Shown piece by piece: positions 45,010 through 55,549 of a stretch of 64,000 nt of DNA. The notes beneath the pieces are model-generated. The model was not told the origin of the DNA, made no database searches, and saw only the letters and a program-made list of their open reading frames with translations. The translations under genes and the position numbers were made by a program. Within the stretch, counting starts at the first letter, position 1, and the number at the start of each line of letters is the position of its first letter. Origin of the DNA: Coenobita brevimanus (taxonomy: Eukaryota; Arthropoda; Malacostraca; Decapoda; Coenobitidae); assembly GCA_032717465.1 (NCBI GenBank), contig CM064670.1:11749083-11813082 (forward strand), given 5' to 3'.

Positions 45010-46367
45010 TAAGTTGTTTGAAACTGTAATTAATAAGCACATAGTTAAACATCTTGAATCCAGCAACTTAATTAGTGATAGACAATATGGTTTTCGCCAA
45101 GAAAGATCCACCATTGACATACTCAATCTCCTGACTCATACCATCCATCAATCAGTTGACCTACATGGAGAAACTCATGCAGTAGCCCTGGATATTTCTA
45201 AAGCTTTTGACAGAGTGTGGCACCGTTTCCTGTTGTCCAAACTCCCTTGCTATGGAATAAACTCTTTCGTTCCTTTGATTTCCTCATATCTCAGCAACAG
45301 AAAAGTAAGAGTAAAAGTAGGTGCTCTATATTCCGACTTCCACTCAGTTAACGTTGGCATGCAGCAGGGATCAGTTCTGGCACCAACCCTGTTTCTCGTT
45401 CATATTAATGATCTCTTATCTGTCACCCACAGTCCCATCCATTCATATGCAAATGACTCAACACGTCATAGTTCATTCACGCTCAGACATCCATGTACAA
45501 AGTCTGATATCTCTAACTCTCAACTTAGTACAGCCATCCCTTTAAATGAAGACTTATCCACAATCAGTGAATGGGGACAAAATAACCTTGTTTCATTTAA
45601 TGCTGGTAAAACTGAATATATACAATTTACTAATAGACAGGTATTGTCAGAATCGTATATTACCTCCAGTGCTACAAATATTCTCATTTCCAAAAGTATT
45701 GAAATTCTCGGCGTCTCACTTAACACTGCCCTCAGCTGGACCTCTCATGTCAGATCACTTGCTAAAACCGCCTCAAAGAAACTTGGATTATTGTACAGAG
45801 TCCGTAACTTTTTCACTGACGAGCAGTTAGCTATAATTTATAAGTCATGTGCGCTCTCAGCTTGATTATTGCTCACCATTGTGAAATGGATGTGGAGACG
45901 TTGCATTAAAACAACTAGACAAAATTCACAACAGCGCTGTTAGAATTATTAATAACCCTGCTATTACTAATAAACTACCTCCCCTACAAGTAAAAAAGAA
46001 TGTTGCCTCCCTTGCATTATTTTACATATATTTTGATAGCAAATGCTTGGACGAAGTTGCGTCCATGGTGCCACCTCTCCATGCCTTCCAACGTGCTACA
46101 CGGGCATCTGGCAGCGTTCAGGACTAGAATATCACTCAGCCATACTGCAGAACTTCTGCCTATCAAAATTCTTTCATTCCCCGAACTGCATCTCTCTGGA
46201 ACTCGCTTCCCCAGAGTTGTTTTCCTCCAGACTTCAACCTACAGCTGTTCAAGTCTAACTGTTACAGATATTTTATGAACAGAGGACACCAGTAATCTGG
46301 TGTATGGATTTTTTTTTTTGTATTCATTTGTTTTTCCTTCCTCTGTTTTGTTATTTAAAAAAAAAAT
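45010..46367 (+). pseudogene. decayed Jockey/CR1-like LINE 2
   Basis: Only 30 bp after LINE 1. Open frame 45014-45865 (283 codons) covers RT from FETVINKHIVKHL through QYGFRQERST, VALDISKAFDRVW, GMQQGSVLAPTLF and HINDLLS. The catalytic YADD reads YAND (45446-45457; Asn codon 45452-45454). After 45865 the frame is broken, but the C-terminal part (RASGSVQD, then a decayed LWNSLP-type end) is traceable to about 46280. It ends in A-rich sequence near 46350-46367. A different subfamily from LINE 1, judging by sequence and spacing; inactive. Confidence 0.85.
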
Positions 46368-46368
46368 G

Positions 46369-46870
46369 TAGTGAGACAGAGCTGTATGTGTGAGGGTGCA
46401 ACATTAATTTGCGAAGCTAAAGCAATAGGGGTGTGTTTATGTGAAGGCAGAGCAACATGTAGTGAGACAGAGCTATTTTAGTGAGCGTGAAGCTTTATTT
46501 GTGAAGGTACAGCATTATGTGTGTGGATATGGCATTGTTCGTGAAGGTACAGCAAAAGAAGTGTGTGTAAGAGTAGAGCAATATGTAGTGAGGCATAGCT
46601 GTGAGCGTGTAGGTGCAGCATTATCTGTGACCCAGATATAGCATTATGTGTACGGGTATGGCATTGTTTGTAAACTAACAGTAATAGAAGTATGTATATG
46701 TGAGGGTAGAGCAATATGTAGTGAGGCAGAACTGCATGCGTGTGGCTGCAGCGTTATTTGTGAAGGTACAACATTATGTGTGCTGGTGTGGTATTATCTG
46801 TGAGGGCACAGAATTATTTGTGAGGAAAAAGCAATGTGTGTGTGTGTGGGTATAGCATTATTTGCGTGGT
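46369..46870 (+). repeat. nested minisatellite around GTGAAGGTACAGCATTATGTG
   Basis: Short units of about 20 bp (GTGAAGGTACAGCATTATGT) sit within a larger irregular unit marked by TGTAGTGAGGCAGAGCT at about 46369, 46458, 46583 and 46718. The 30-bp spacer between the two LINEs (GTATGTGAAGGAAGAGCAGT) belongs to the same array, so LINE 2 inserted into it. Confidence 0.8.
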
Positions 46871-46879
46871 GCTGTATTA

Positions 46880-47410
46880 TTTGACTGATATGAAATCATA
46901 TTTACTGGAGATTATTATTAATTGTATGGAAAGGCATAAAATGACTTAGTAAGTGGTGTGATGTTTCATTTGTCATTGTTTCAGCAACCAGGGTACTAGA
47001 GGAGCTGGATGGGAGATCTGACAGGGCAGAGAAACGTGGACTGAAGAGAACATTAACAGAGATGTTAAACAACTTTGGTACCGCAGTAAATGACAGCGCT
47101 TGTAAAACAAACAGAAACGAAGAGAACCTGTAATCACAACATACAGGAAGAACTAAATCAGACAGTAAAGAGTCTAGAGGAGGAAAACCACCATCTCTGA
47201 GAAGAAAATCCTTCATTAGTGCTGAAATTATATCCACCTTAGAAATATATGTAGGAAACAAAGCAAAAACACTTGAGTAAAACAAATATAAACACAGTGT
47301 TGTGGAAATGTATCGCAGGTTGGCGGACACCTGAGTCAGTGGCGAGCGTGACGTCATGCGCCGTACACCTGGCTGACCTGTTTTACCGGGCCGTGGATAA
47401 CGTCTACTGA
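46880..47410. other. no gene recognised
   Basis: The 178-codon minus-strand ORF (46902-47438) has no recognised domain. It overlaps the end of the next transposon and has a mixed composition, so I leave it unassigned. It is the longest non-repetitive frame in this part and is worth a protein search. Confidence 0.35.
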
Positions 47411-47871
47411 TATATACAGGGTGGTGCGTAAATTGCACTCACTAGAAACTTACCTGGCGGTACCCTATGTGTTGAAGGGACGGCTCAGTCAGCTGGTGTG
47501 GGCGTAGGGGCGGAAGTGGGAGTAATATAGGATTAAACCAATAGCCATAGAATACAATGTCTACCCACTGGCCACCCCGGAGCGAAAGAAAACGCGCCAG
47601 CTTCTGGGTGATGACGTCACACTCTCCTCTCGTCTCCCGCTTCCCAGCTCATACCTTACATTGTTATACAGTAAAATTTTTTTTTTTTTTTCCCTATCAT
47701 ATCTTAACATGTGGTTGCATATGTCAGAAAAGAGGCAAGTAACATACTAATTTCTAGCCAAACTCTTTATTGGTTTTAGTCATACCCTGCTCATAACATT
47801 ATAAGCTTTGAAACAGTGTTTAAGCATGTGGACTAGAATATTATGTCATACTTAAAAGTTCATTGACCATG

Positions 47872-47934
<63 letters not shown>

Positions 47935-47967
47935 ATTAGTCAGTCAGTTTATTTATACATCTATTTA

Positions 47968-48195
47968 TCATCTTATGAGTTTACTCTTTTTTTTTTTTTT
48001 TTTTACAATTTTTCTGGATGAAATGATTTTTTTATTCAGTACTCTCATTCTAAAAAACATACGACATCGAACAAAATAAGTAAGTACATCATTAGGCAAA
48101 GAAACAGATTCAGCAGTTTGACTGGCTAGATTCTGGACAGTGGCTTTTCCAGGTTGCAGGACTGTTAGCTCCATGATGGCAAATAACTTTTCCAC
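47968..48195 (-). pseudogene. transposase C-terminal remnant, left arm
   Basis: Minus-strand 75 codons MEKLFAIMELTVLQPGKATV and LPNDVLTYFVRCRMFFRMRV, then a Lys-rich tail read from poly(T). It matches the right-arm copy, whose reading starts further upstream. In P/THAP9-like transposases a comparable C-terminal segment follows a conserved glycine-rich block. I assign P-like only tentatively. Confidence 0.5.
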
Positions 48196-48478
48196 TGTTT
48201 TTAATTTTTTCTAGGAATTCAGAGCTAGGTTTCATCAATTTTTCATTTCCCCTGCTAATTGCACCAATCCAGGTGTGTTCTTTGTTTGATGCCTTTGAAC
48301 AGAGGTAGCCATATTGAGGAAATTTATGAACTAAGAATCCACCAAATTACGCTAGGCCCTCTTCCTCAACAACTTCTATTAACCTTTTAACTTCTAAATC
48401 CAGGTTGTCTGAAATGTTTTTCCTTGTCCATACCCTCTGCCTCTGGTTCATCGTTTTCGTCTGACAAGCAGAACATTA

Positions 48479-48703
48479 TTGCAGACAGGGTCAGTTCACG
48501 CTGGAGATTCTCGTCGCCTCTTTTTTCCCTCCACGTTGTATTTTAACATCACAAGAGAACTATTTCTTCCGAGATGTGACCTAACCCGATTTTTAACAGC
48601 AACAGGAGATGGATGCCTAGCGTATTTTGGTGGATTCTTAGCTCATAAATTTCCTCAATATGAGAACATCGGTTCAAAGGCCTCAGACAAAGAAGACACA
48701 TGA
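48479..48703 (+). pseudogene. transposase C-terminal remnant, right arm
   Basis: 74 codons including GDGCLAYFGGFLAHKFPQYE and GSKASDKEDT to a TGA at 48701-48703. Beyond it the same frame would continue with GAISRGNEELMKPS-like sequence and the MEKLF block, so the TGA is probably a nonsense change. The AHKFPQY and KPS..F..K...ME.LF pattern resembles the C-terminal part of P-element-like transposases. The catalytic core is absent. Confidence 0.5.
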
Positions 48704-49085
48704 ATTGGTGCAATTAGCAGGGGAAATGAAGAATTGATGAAACCTAGCTTTGAATTCCTAGAAAAAATAAAGACAATGGAAAAGTTATTTGTCATTATGG
48801 AGCTAAAAGTCCTGCAACCTGGAAAAGCCACTGCCAGAATCTAGGCAGTCAAATTGCTGTTTGGTTCTCTGCCTAATGGAGTAATTACTTGTTTTGATAG
48901 CTGTCGTATGGTTTTTAGAATGCGAGTACTAAATAAAAAAAAATCTTTTCATCCAGAAAAACTGATAATTGATAAAAACATGTATAAAATTCTGACTGAT
49001 TGCTTGAAAGAGAGAGATTCATATTAAATGAACTTTAAGTATGACATGAGACAATTTTCAGGTCAATATGCTTAAATGCTGTTTC

Positions 49086-49457
49086 TATCTATTTATCTAT
49101 TGCCAGACTCAACAATCCCGCAAGGGGTGGCCACTTGACTTTGAGTTATTTGTTTTACGGGGAGGGGCACTGACCCTCCACCAACCCACTTGTCGACAAG
49201 TAGGGAGCACGTATGGTTTGGTTATATGGTTACCACCCAGCGTTGTAAATGGTTTCTCGGCTTGCAGGAAACCATTTGGCTTGTCACTCAATGTAAAGCC
49301 ACCTGTAAAGGAAAGAAAAGCAATAAGAAGCGACAGGAAAGATGGGAGAAATAGGAAGAGAGGAGGGCAGACACCGGAAAAGAATGAAAAAGGCTAAGGA
49401 AGAAGTAATCAACACTACATCAAGTGAGTGGATGATGGTCGCCACCACCTACCACCT
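49086..49457 (-). mobile_element. SINE-like family B element with LINE-type tail, full insertion
   Basis: Flanked by a perfect 12-bp duplication AAATGCTGTTTC (49074-49085 and 49458-49469), and the interruption is absent from the other arm of the palindrome, so the boundaries are exact. On the minus strand it has a pyrimidine-rich region, CATTGAGTGACAAGCCAAATGG, GGTAACCATATAACCAAACC and then GTGGCCACCCCTTGCGGGATTG and TCTGGCAATAGATAAATAGATA. The last part is the 3' tail of the LINE at 39410-39725. Inference: a non-autonomous element mobilised by that LINE family. Confidence 0.85.
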
Positions 49458-50082
49458 AAATGCTGTTTCCAAGCTTATAAAATTGATATGAGCAAGATTT
49501 GACTAAAACCAATAAATTGTTGGGCTAGAGATTCATATATTATTTATTTGCATCATTTCTGACATGATGTGCAAGTACATGTTAAGATATGGTACGGAAG
49601 AATGAGACATTTTACTGTATAACAATGTAAGGTATGAGCTGGGACGCGGGAGACGAGAGGGGAGAGTGTGACGTCATCACCTACGAGCTGGCGCGTTTTC
49701 TTTTGCTCCCGGCCGGCCCGTGAGTAGACATTGTATTCTATGGATATTGGGATTAAACGACGCAGGATAGAGTGATAGCGTTGACTGAGCCATTCCCACA
49801 ACACAGGAGGAATTACCTGGTGGAGTGGAAGAGCAATGTTATATATGGACCACCCTGTACTGTTGCTATCACCAGACGATTTTATTCAGCTTGGGAAAGA
49901 CGATTTGAGATGCTGGGGTTTGACACAGGAGCCACAGACTGATTGCGAAAGAGGCGGGAGTCGGGGTCCTAAGGCAAAACAAAACAAATCATCTGTTTAA
50001 AAAAAATGAAAAAGACGTCGTTGGGCTGAACGGGTTAAACACTTCAAAGTGATGACGTGTTATTGGGCTTGCTATCTTGATG

Positions 50083-50101
50083 ATATATATATATATATAC
50101 A

Positions 50102-50160
<59 letters not shown>
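50083..50160. repeat. (AT)n array
   Basis: Pure apart from one CAGT interruption near 50100; followed by poly(T). Confidence 0.9.
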
Positions 50161-50167
<7 letters not shown>

Positions 50168-50175
<8 letters not shown>

Positions 50176-50520
50176 CACGGAGACTTTTCTATTTTCCTAC
50201 CTTGAGATGATTATTTTCTCTCATACTAAGACAGCCTTTTCGAGCTTGCTTCTTTCATTTTTTTTTTTTTTTCATACTGAGGCTATCTATTCGATCATGC
50301 TACCATTACATTTTTTTTAAATACTATGTGACGCTTTTCGATCTTGCTACCTTCAGATAATTATTTTTCGGACAGACTTTTCAATCGTGCTATCCTCAGA
50401 TGATTTTTTTTTTTCTTATTACAGTTGACTCTTCGGTCTTGTTACCTTGAGAATTTTTTTTCCCCGTTAAAAAAGACATTTTCATCTTGCTACTTTCTGA
50501 TGATTATGCTTTTCTGAGTA
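50168..50520 (+). repeat. degenerate ~55-60 bp tandem repeat
   Basis: Six or seven diverged units of the form CTTTTCGATCTTGCTACCTTC followed by AGATGATTATTTTT. T-rich, non-coding. Confidence 0.7.
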
Positions 50521-50637
50521 GGAGATGCATTTCGAACAGTATAGGTGAGATGTGGACATCACTAACCCAAGCACTACGAAAACTTCTGAACTGAAGCAAA
50601 CTGATCAGAGGTAGCAAGAAAGATATGAAAATGACGT

Positions 50638-50742
50638 GGTGGGCCGGAGGGGTTTATAGGCCTAATAACGTGTGCTGGAGGGGTTAATAGGCCTAATAAA
50701 GTGGGCTGGAGGGGCTAATAGGCATAATAACGTGGGCTGATT
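50638..50742 (+). repeat. 31-bp tandem repeat, 3.3 units
   Basis: GTGGGCTGGAGGGGTTAATAG followed by GCCTAATAAC occurs three times, with landmarks at 50641, 50672 and 50703 and a partial fourth unit. Confidence 0.92.
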
Positions 50743-51129
50743 AGGAGCTTGGAACCCTTTGTTTAAATACACCTGTTGCGGACAAAGTCTCTGATCAGTT
50801 TTTCTTCTCAGAACCGGGTCAAAGTCTATCTGAGATGTGAATAAAACTGCAGCTTATAATCTGTTTATTCTCAAAACCTGGTCAAAATTTAATTATATTG
50901 ACCTAAACCTCCAATTTATAGTTATTTTATTTTCAAACTTAGGTAAAAAATTAATGGTATGTAACTAAGCATCTAAACAACAATTCTTTAATATGCTGAA
51001 GTATCATAACAAAAGAAAAAATGTTGAAATCTTCCTAATTCAAAGAATAACAATAAAAAGAGGTTAGAATCTCGCTTAACTATTCGCGTCCAATATAGCC
51101 TAGTAATATCTTAATTTCTTTCAGCCTGG

Positions 51130-51300
51130 TTCATTGCCAACCACTGTAAGACGGAAGGTTAATCAATAGTAACCAAGGAGATTCATTCTTACCTCACAAG
51201 TAATGCTCATCGAAAATCACTCAACCACGACTCGGTGCTGAAGGAGTTTTAGTGGCCCAGTCCCATCAGGTTAAAACAGACAGACTATAGTTCCTGTACA
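51130..51300 (+). repeat. dispersed repeat family F, copy 2
   Basis: Partner of 960-1200: AGTAACCAAGGAGATTCATT, TTACCTCACAAGTAATGC, TCATCGAAAATCACTCAACCA, AGTGGCCCAGTCCCATCAGG. Non-coding. Confidence 0.45.
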
Positions 51301-51644
51301 CCGTCTTCAAACCGTCTAAACTTACTGATATATATTAGAAGCCAATTAACAGTATTCATCCTGAGTGCAAGCTTATAGCCGTGTCAAAAAATAACGTCAG
51401 CTTCCTAAACTTTTGAACAACAATAATCTAATGGACTGAAAACTAGCTTCATTAGTTACTCTATGATGATTCAGTGCCGTGTCAAAAAAAAAAAAAAAAA
51501 AAAAAACTTTGTAAATTAATGAACTACAAAAAAGACAGGCTGGAATCTTAAAATGTAATACCACCCTGCTAAACTATTCAGACTCTAAGGTAATCTTTTG
51601 AATTTATACTCTTTTCACTTTAATTTGGCCTAACATTGCCAACT

Positions 51645-51850
51645 TTCCATCTTGAATGCTCAGTTGCGACTACAGATTAACACTTGAATATGATACTAGT
51701 CAAAAAGAAGTGCCATGGAAAGGAGTAGAGCCGCAAAATTACCTTTTCGGTCACTGATTAAGTGAAATAAACCACAGATGGAAGACAATCTGGGCCAAAT
51801 GAAATTAAAAGACGAAAATTTTGCCAAGTGAAAATATAGGACAAGTTGTG
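51645..51850 (+). repeat. dispersed repeat family Q, copy 4
   Basis: Landmarks TTTCCATCTTGAATGCTCAG, CAGATTAACACTTGAATATG, ATACTAGTCAAAAAGAAGTG, CACTGATTAAGTGAAATAAA and AATCTGGGCCAAATGAAAT match the other three copies. A second, shorter GCCAAGTGAAA block follows, as if the right end were duplicated. Confidence 0.6.
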
Positions 51851-52207
51851 GGATAACTGAAAGTAAAACAAAGAAAATCGGGGCCAAGTGAAAGCAACAG
51901 AAGGAAGAACATGGCCGAATCAACGTGAAAAAAGGTAAAAAGTACATTCAAAAGTAATTATACGGCCTGAGATTTCCGCTTATCATTTAAGAACCTTGAA
52001 GACGTTAAAAGATTAATGACTGGAACTGTGCCCCAGGTATTTCAGTTTACTTTACACTGCCAAAGTAATACAAGCATCGAACACACGTTCTATCAAACAC
52101 AGACTAAAAGGATTTTTTTAAAAGTAACATGCACACACACACTTGCACACACAGCCACACATGCAATCAAAAATTCACTTCCTCTCACGTTTCATTTAGC
52201 AGTCTCT

Positions 52208-52306
52208 TTAGCTACCCCACCCACCCACCCCCTGTGTGTGTGAGTGTGTGTGTGTGTGTAACTGAGCTGATGTTGTTTCCATTGTGGCCAGCGCTAAATT
52301 AACCAC

Positions 52307-52375
<69 letters not shown>

Positions 52376-52430
52376 GCTTGTCCCAACCACCAACCTCACT
52401 AACCTAACCTAACCTTACCCACATCCCCAA
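52208..52430. repeat. (GT)n, (CA)n and CCTAA-rich stretch
   Basis: (GT)n at 52230-52258 and (CA)n at 52308-52372 face each other as an inverted pair. At 52398-52420 there are about four CTAAC/CCTAA units, a tiny interstitial stretch resembling the arthropod telomere repeat. Confidence 0.85.
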
Positions 52431-52860
52431 TACACCCACCCACACCCAACAAATCCAACACCCACACTCTACTTAGCCCATACTCACAAACCCACCCGTA
52501 CAGTATGCTTCACCACCCACCTAATCAAAACAACCCAACCCACACCCACACAAGCCCATTCACAACTCCGACCCACACCCATCCCCAGAACAAACTTACT
52601 AACACATCCCCCATACCTCCCTCCACACCTACAAGTATCCATACCCACACGGACCAACTCACACCGTCCACCCACACCCACACACACACACACACAGCCC
52701 AGCCACACCCGAAACCACTAGCATTGAAACCACCCACACTCACACAAACCCACACCCAAACCCCCTATTCTCCCCACATGTCCACCTTCACACACTCGTC
52801 CCACCAAACCCTCCTACAGGTAAGACCCCACCAACATCAAGCCCACCTGCACTCCGGGTC
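52430..52860. repeat. CA/CCCAC-rich low-complexity DNA
   Basis: Irregular CACACCCAC/ACCCACAC repeats. ORFs on both strands are compositional. Confidence 0.8.
52819..52820 (+). promoter_or_regulatory. candidate recursive splice point
   Basis: Acceptor and donor are juxtaposed, CTCCTACAG|GTAAGA, after about 60 bp of C-rich pyrimidines, inside the proposed 23.6-kb intron and on its sense strand. Zero-length exons of this form subdivide long introns in insects. The match could be chance in C-rich DNA. Confidence 0.25.
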
Positions 52861-52869
52861 GTGAAACCT

Positions 52870-54240
52870 CCGATAACAACAGCCCGTATTTTCAGCTACA
52901 GTTATTAAAACTTCCATCAAGGTTTTCAAGGTTTCTTTTATGGCGGGCTTCCTTTGATGGTCACCCGGCAATTTCATCAGCCAAGCGTTTGCAGTTCAAT
53001 ATTTTCGCAAACTGGTGTAATGGCAGGGGGACCAGAACATTTCATTTTACTTTTTTTTTCGGTGTGTTTCAAAGTGACGCGTATCCCCTGTTTTCCTTTG
53101 ACCTCCGTATGAGTGCTATTGTTTTCAGTGCGATATGGATTGAGTGTGGAAAATAGGGAACAGGGGCCCTAAAAAAAAAATACATTGGGACTCAAAGACC
53201 TTTTATTTAACTACTGTACTGCATTCTGTTTCAAAATGACGACTATTCTCCGTTTTCTTTTAACTTTCATATGACTACTAGTTTGTGTGTTTTTTTTTTT
53301 TGAAAATTGGACACAGAGGTCTCATAGATTTCTTTTTTGACTATTTTGCAGCCGAACGCCTCCTTCTCTTCCTTTGATCTTCATATGGCTGTTCTTGTTT
53401 TCAGGATAATATGAGTGTGGAAATTTTGGAAAAACGACCCCAGGTGAAACCCGCACACTGAAGAAGTACATGCAGTTAAACATTCATGCACAGTTATATA
53501 CACAGGCTTTAGAAATGGAAATACACAGTGATCATGTTTCAGCGGCAGTGCATACGTAAAGGATATTTCCCCCGTGGGCTCACGAGGCTCCCTGTAGTGG
53601 TATCCATTCCTTACCACCTAATTTCTGCATGGATCACATTAATCTGCACTCCTTCGCAACAAAATGCTTACACTCCAGCTGTTGTGCGTTTGTACTAATA
53701 TAATTTTCGTGGGTTTACGGAGTTTCCAGGATCTCTTCCTTAGCTATCAGTTTAATTATAATACACACGGCTCTTAAAAGACCCTTGTGTGTTATCTTGT
53801 CTTACAGTAACTGTACTGAACAACGGTAACCCAGCCTTTAACACTGAAATACGGGATTGACTATTAAATGATACATTATATTTGATAAAATTGGCATCAT
53901 ATTTTCATGTATTTTATCATTTAAGGTAAGTTATGGGTTCAAGTGACAGTGAATAGGTAGCATACAGGAAATATTTTATTCATGCATTAAGCTACAGCAG
54001 GGGCAACTAGACTTCTAGATATATACAAGAGCAACCAGACAAGCTCTGAATTACTTCCCAGCCACTTAAGGCTTTATCCGATAGTTTTTCCTACGACAGA
54101 ACCGTACTTGTGTACTACAATATGTACAGTAGGAATGAGGGAATGTACGACGTGGTTTTGGTTTGAGGACAGATGGGTGTAATAAGTTGTGCCGTAAGAG
54201 CTATTGTGTGTAAATGTGTGTCTGTGTTGTACCAGTTTAT
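52870..54240. other. no gene; diverged tandem-like DNA at 52900-53450
   Basis: Recurring blocks TTTGACCTCCGTATGAGTGCT, TTTAACTTTCATATGACTAC and TTTGATCTTCATATGGCTG (about 53098, 53261 and 53375), each followed by a TGTGGAAA..AGGGAACAGGGGCC-like phrase, show an old 120-160 bp tandem repeat. Related phrases recur at 56110-56560. The rest to 54240 is unassigned. Confidence 0.5.
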
Positions 54241-54539
54241 TTTTACAGGACTGACTGGGCCAGCCTGCTTGTCTTAAAGCTCCTGTACTAGGTTAGGCAG
54301 CACCAGATTACCCCCTCAACAGACTTGAGGCTGCGGGAACCAATGGCATAAGTGCTGGGTCGGGAGCAGGATATTGCCCCCACAATAGATGTCAGCCTGT
54401 AAAACAATGCAATAGGACTGATTTTATGTGGTAAGGTGGTTGAGGGGCTGGAATGTGGATGACTGTGGTGACCCCAGACATGAGTGAGTCCTGTCCCTTG
54501 GTCGATATCCACAAACATCCTTACCATCAACTCACCAGT

Positions 54540-55410
54540 GTACCTGTGCTTTGTTTTCCCAGGAAGGACAATGAAAGGAGAGTGCAGAAACTTCTCACAC
54601 ATGTTCCTCTTGCTCATCAAAATATGAGTTACGCCAGGGAGCTGCTGGGAAGCTTGTTTGTGGATCCGGACCGTGGATGAATGATGGCCATCTCTGAGAT
54701 GGCCTGTAATTCTGAGATGACCCCAAAAAAGGGAGTGGAGTCTTGTCCAACAGATCTGCCTGTCCTCTGTTCAGTGCCAAGAATAACTCGTCTTGAACTG
54801 TGGTCCAAGCTACAGTGTTAGATTCCAGTGAAGAAAACGGGTGCAATTCAGTAATTGTCACAACACTCATGTCCTTGTTTGTGTTGATGGATTCATTACA
54901 ATACTCTTATGATGTGGGCGTAATGTTAAATGAGCTGTTGTCTTCTGTACTGCAACTACCGACACAGGGACTGCAAGGAACACTGGAAGGAAGACATCTG
55001 AACTTACCCACAGGCTAAGAGGAAGTGGAGATTTGGCAAGCTGAATGGGGTTTTTGTAAAATTAAGGGAGTTGCAGACTTAACTTAGTCCTAGGCTGGGC
55101 CCATATCTCCTTCCTTTTCTTTTTGCCCAAGTTTGTTTCCTTGTATGGCACATTTATGTTTACTTGTGCAGAATATTTTGATACATGAAATGGAGTGGAT
55201 AGTGAGGCGAGCTGGGGGATGTAAGGTCAAACAGTGGATCCCGGCTGTGGCAAGAAACAGTATTTGGATTTGGACTGAATATCAGCATACAGTTTTCTCA
55301 TATGGCCCCACCTATGTGCACCAAAACTTCAGCGGTACCAATACAACACCACATCCGAATGAAAGATCTATAGTGTACCACAACAGCGATACTGAGAATT
55401 AGTGCTATAT
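54540..55410 (+). other. complex unassigned island with acceptor-like start
   Basis: A strong acceptor-like TTTGTTTTCCCAG|GAAGG (about 54547-54566) opens a short frame (KDNERRVQKLLTHVPLAHQN, then a stop 40 codons on). Further frames of 60-90 codons follow without a shared reading frame. No microsatellites interrupt it. It could be a decayed transposon, an old pseudogene or a non-coding exon. I cannot decide. Confidence 0.25.
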
Positions 55411-55549
55411 AAAAGGTGACGTGTGAGGGCTGCAGAGACACAGCCCTTTGTTGGTGTGAAATGGGTGGGCTAGTGGACCTCATGCATGGGTTTCCTAGCC
55501 CATGTTTGGAGTGAAATGCGTTAATGAAAATAAGTATAAGAGAATAATA

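Larger units (their letters stand above)
47415..49861. mobile_element. large palindromic DNA transposon
   Basis: Left arm 47415 to about 48360 and right arm about 48612 to 49861 are inverted copies. Outer ends read TACAGGGTGGT and ACCACCCTGTA. Matching blocks include ATAGAATACAATGTCTAC, TGATGACGTCACACTCTCC, AGCTCATACCTTACATTG, GGCTTTTCCAGGTTGCAGGA, GCTAGGTTTCATCAAT and CCCCTGCTAATTGCACCAAT. The right arm is longer because of a 372-bp insertion (49086-49457), and the left arm holds a (CT)n expansion (47874-47931). Each arm encodes the same transposase C-terminus in opposite directions. Inference: two head-to-head 3' halves of one transposon, i.e. a foldback-type derivative. Confidence 0.8.

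Noticed and set aside
42545..46367. The two Jockey/CR1-like LINEs as one element
   Set aside because: A poly(A) tail at 44966-44979 and 30 bp of minisatellite separate them, the second restarts inside RT, and their sequences differ; they are two insertions.
46902..47438. 178-codon minus-strand ORF as a gene
   Set aside because: No recognisable domain, no splice or homologue support visible, and it runs into the end of the palindromic transposon. Kept only as a note for a database search.
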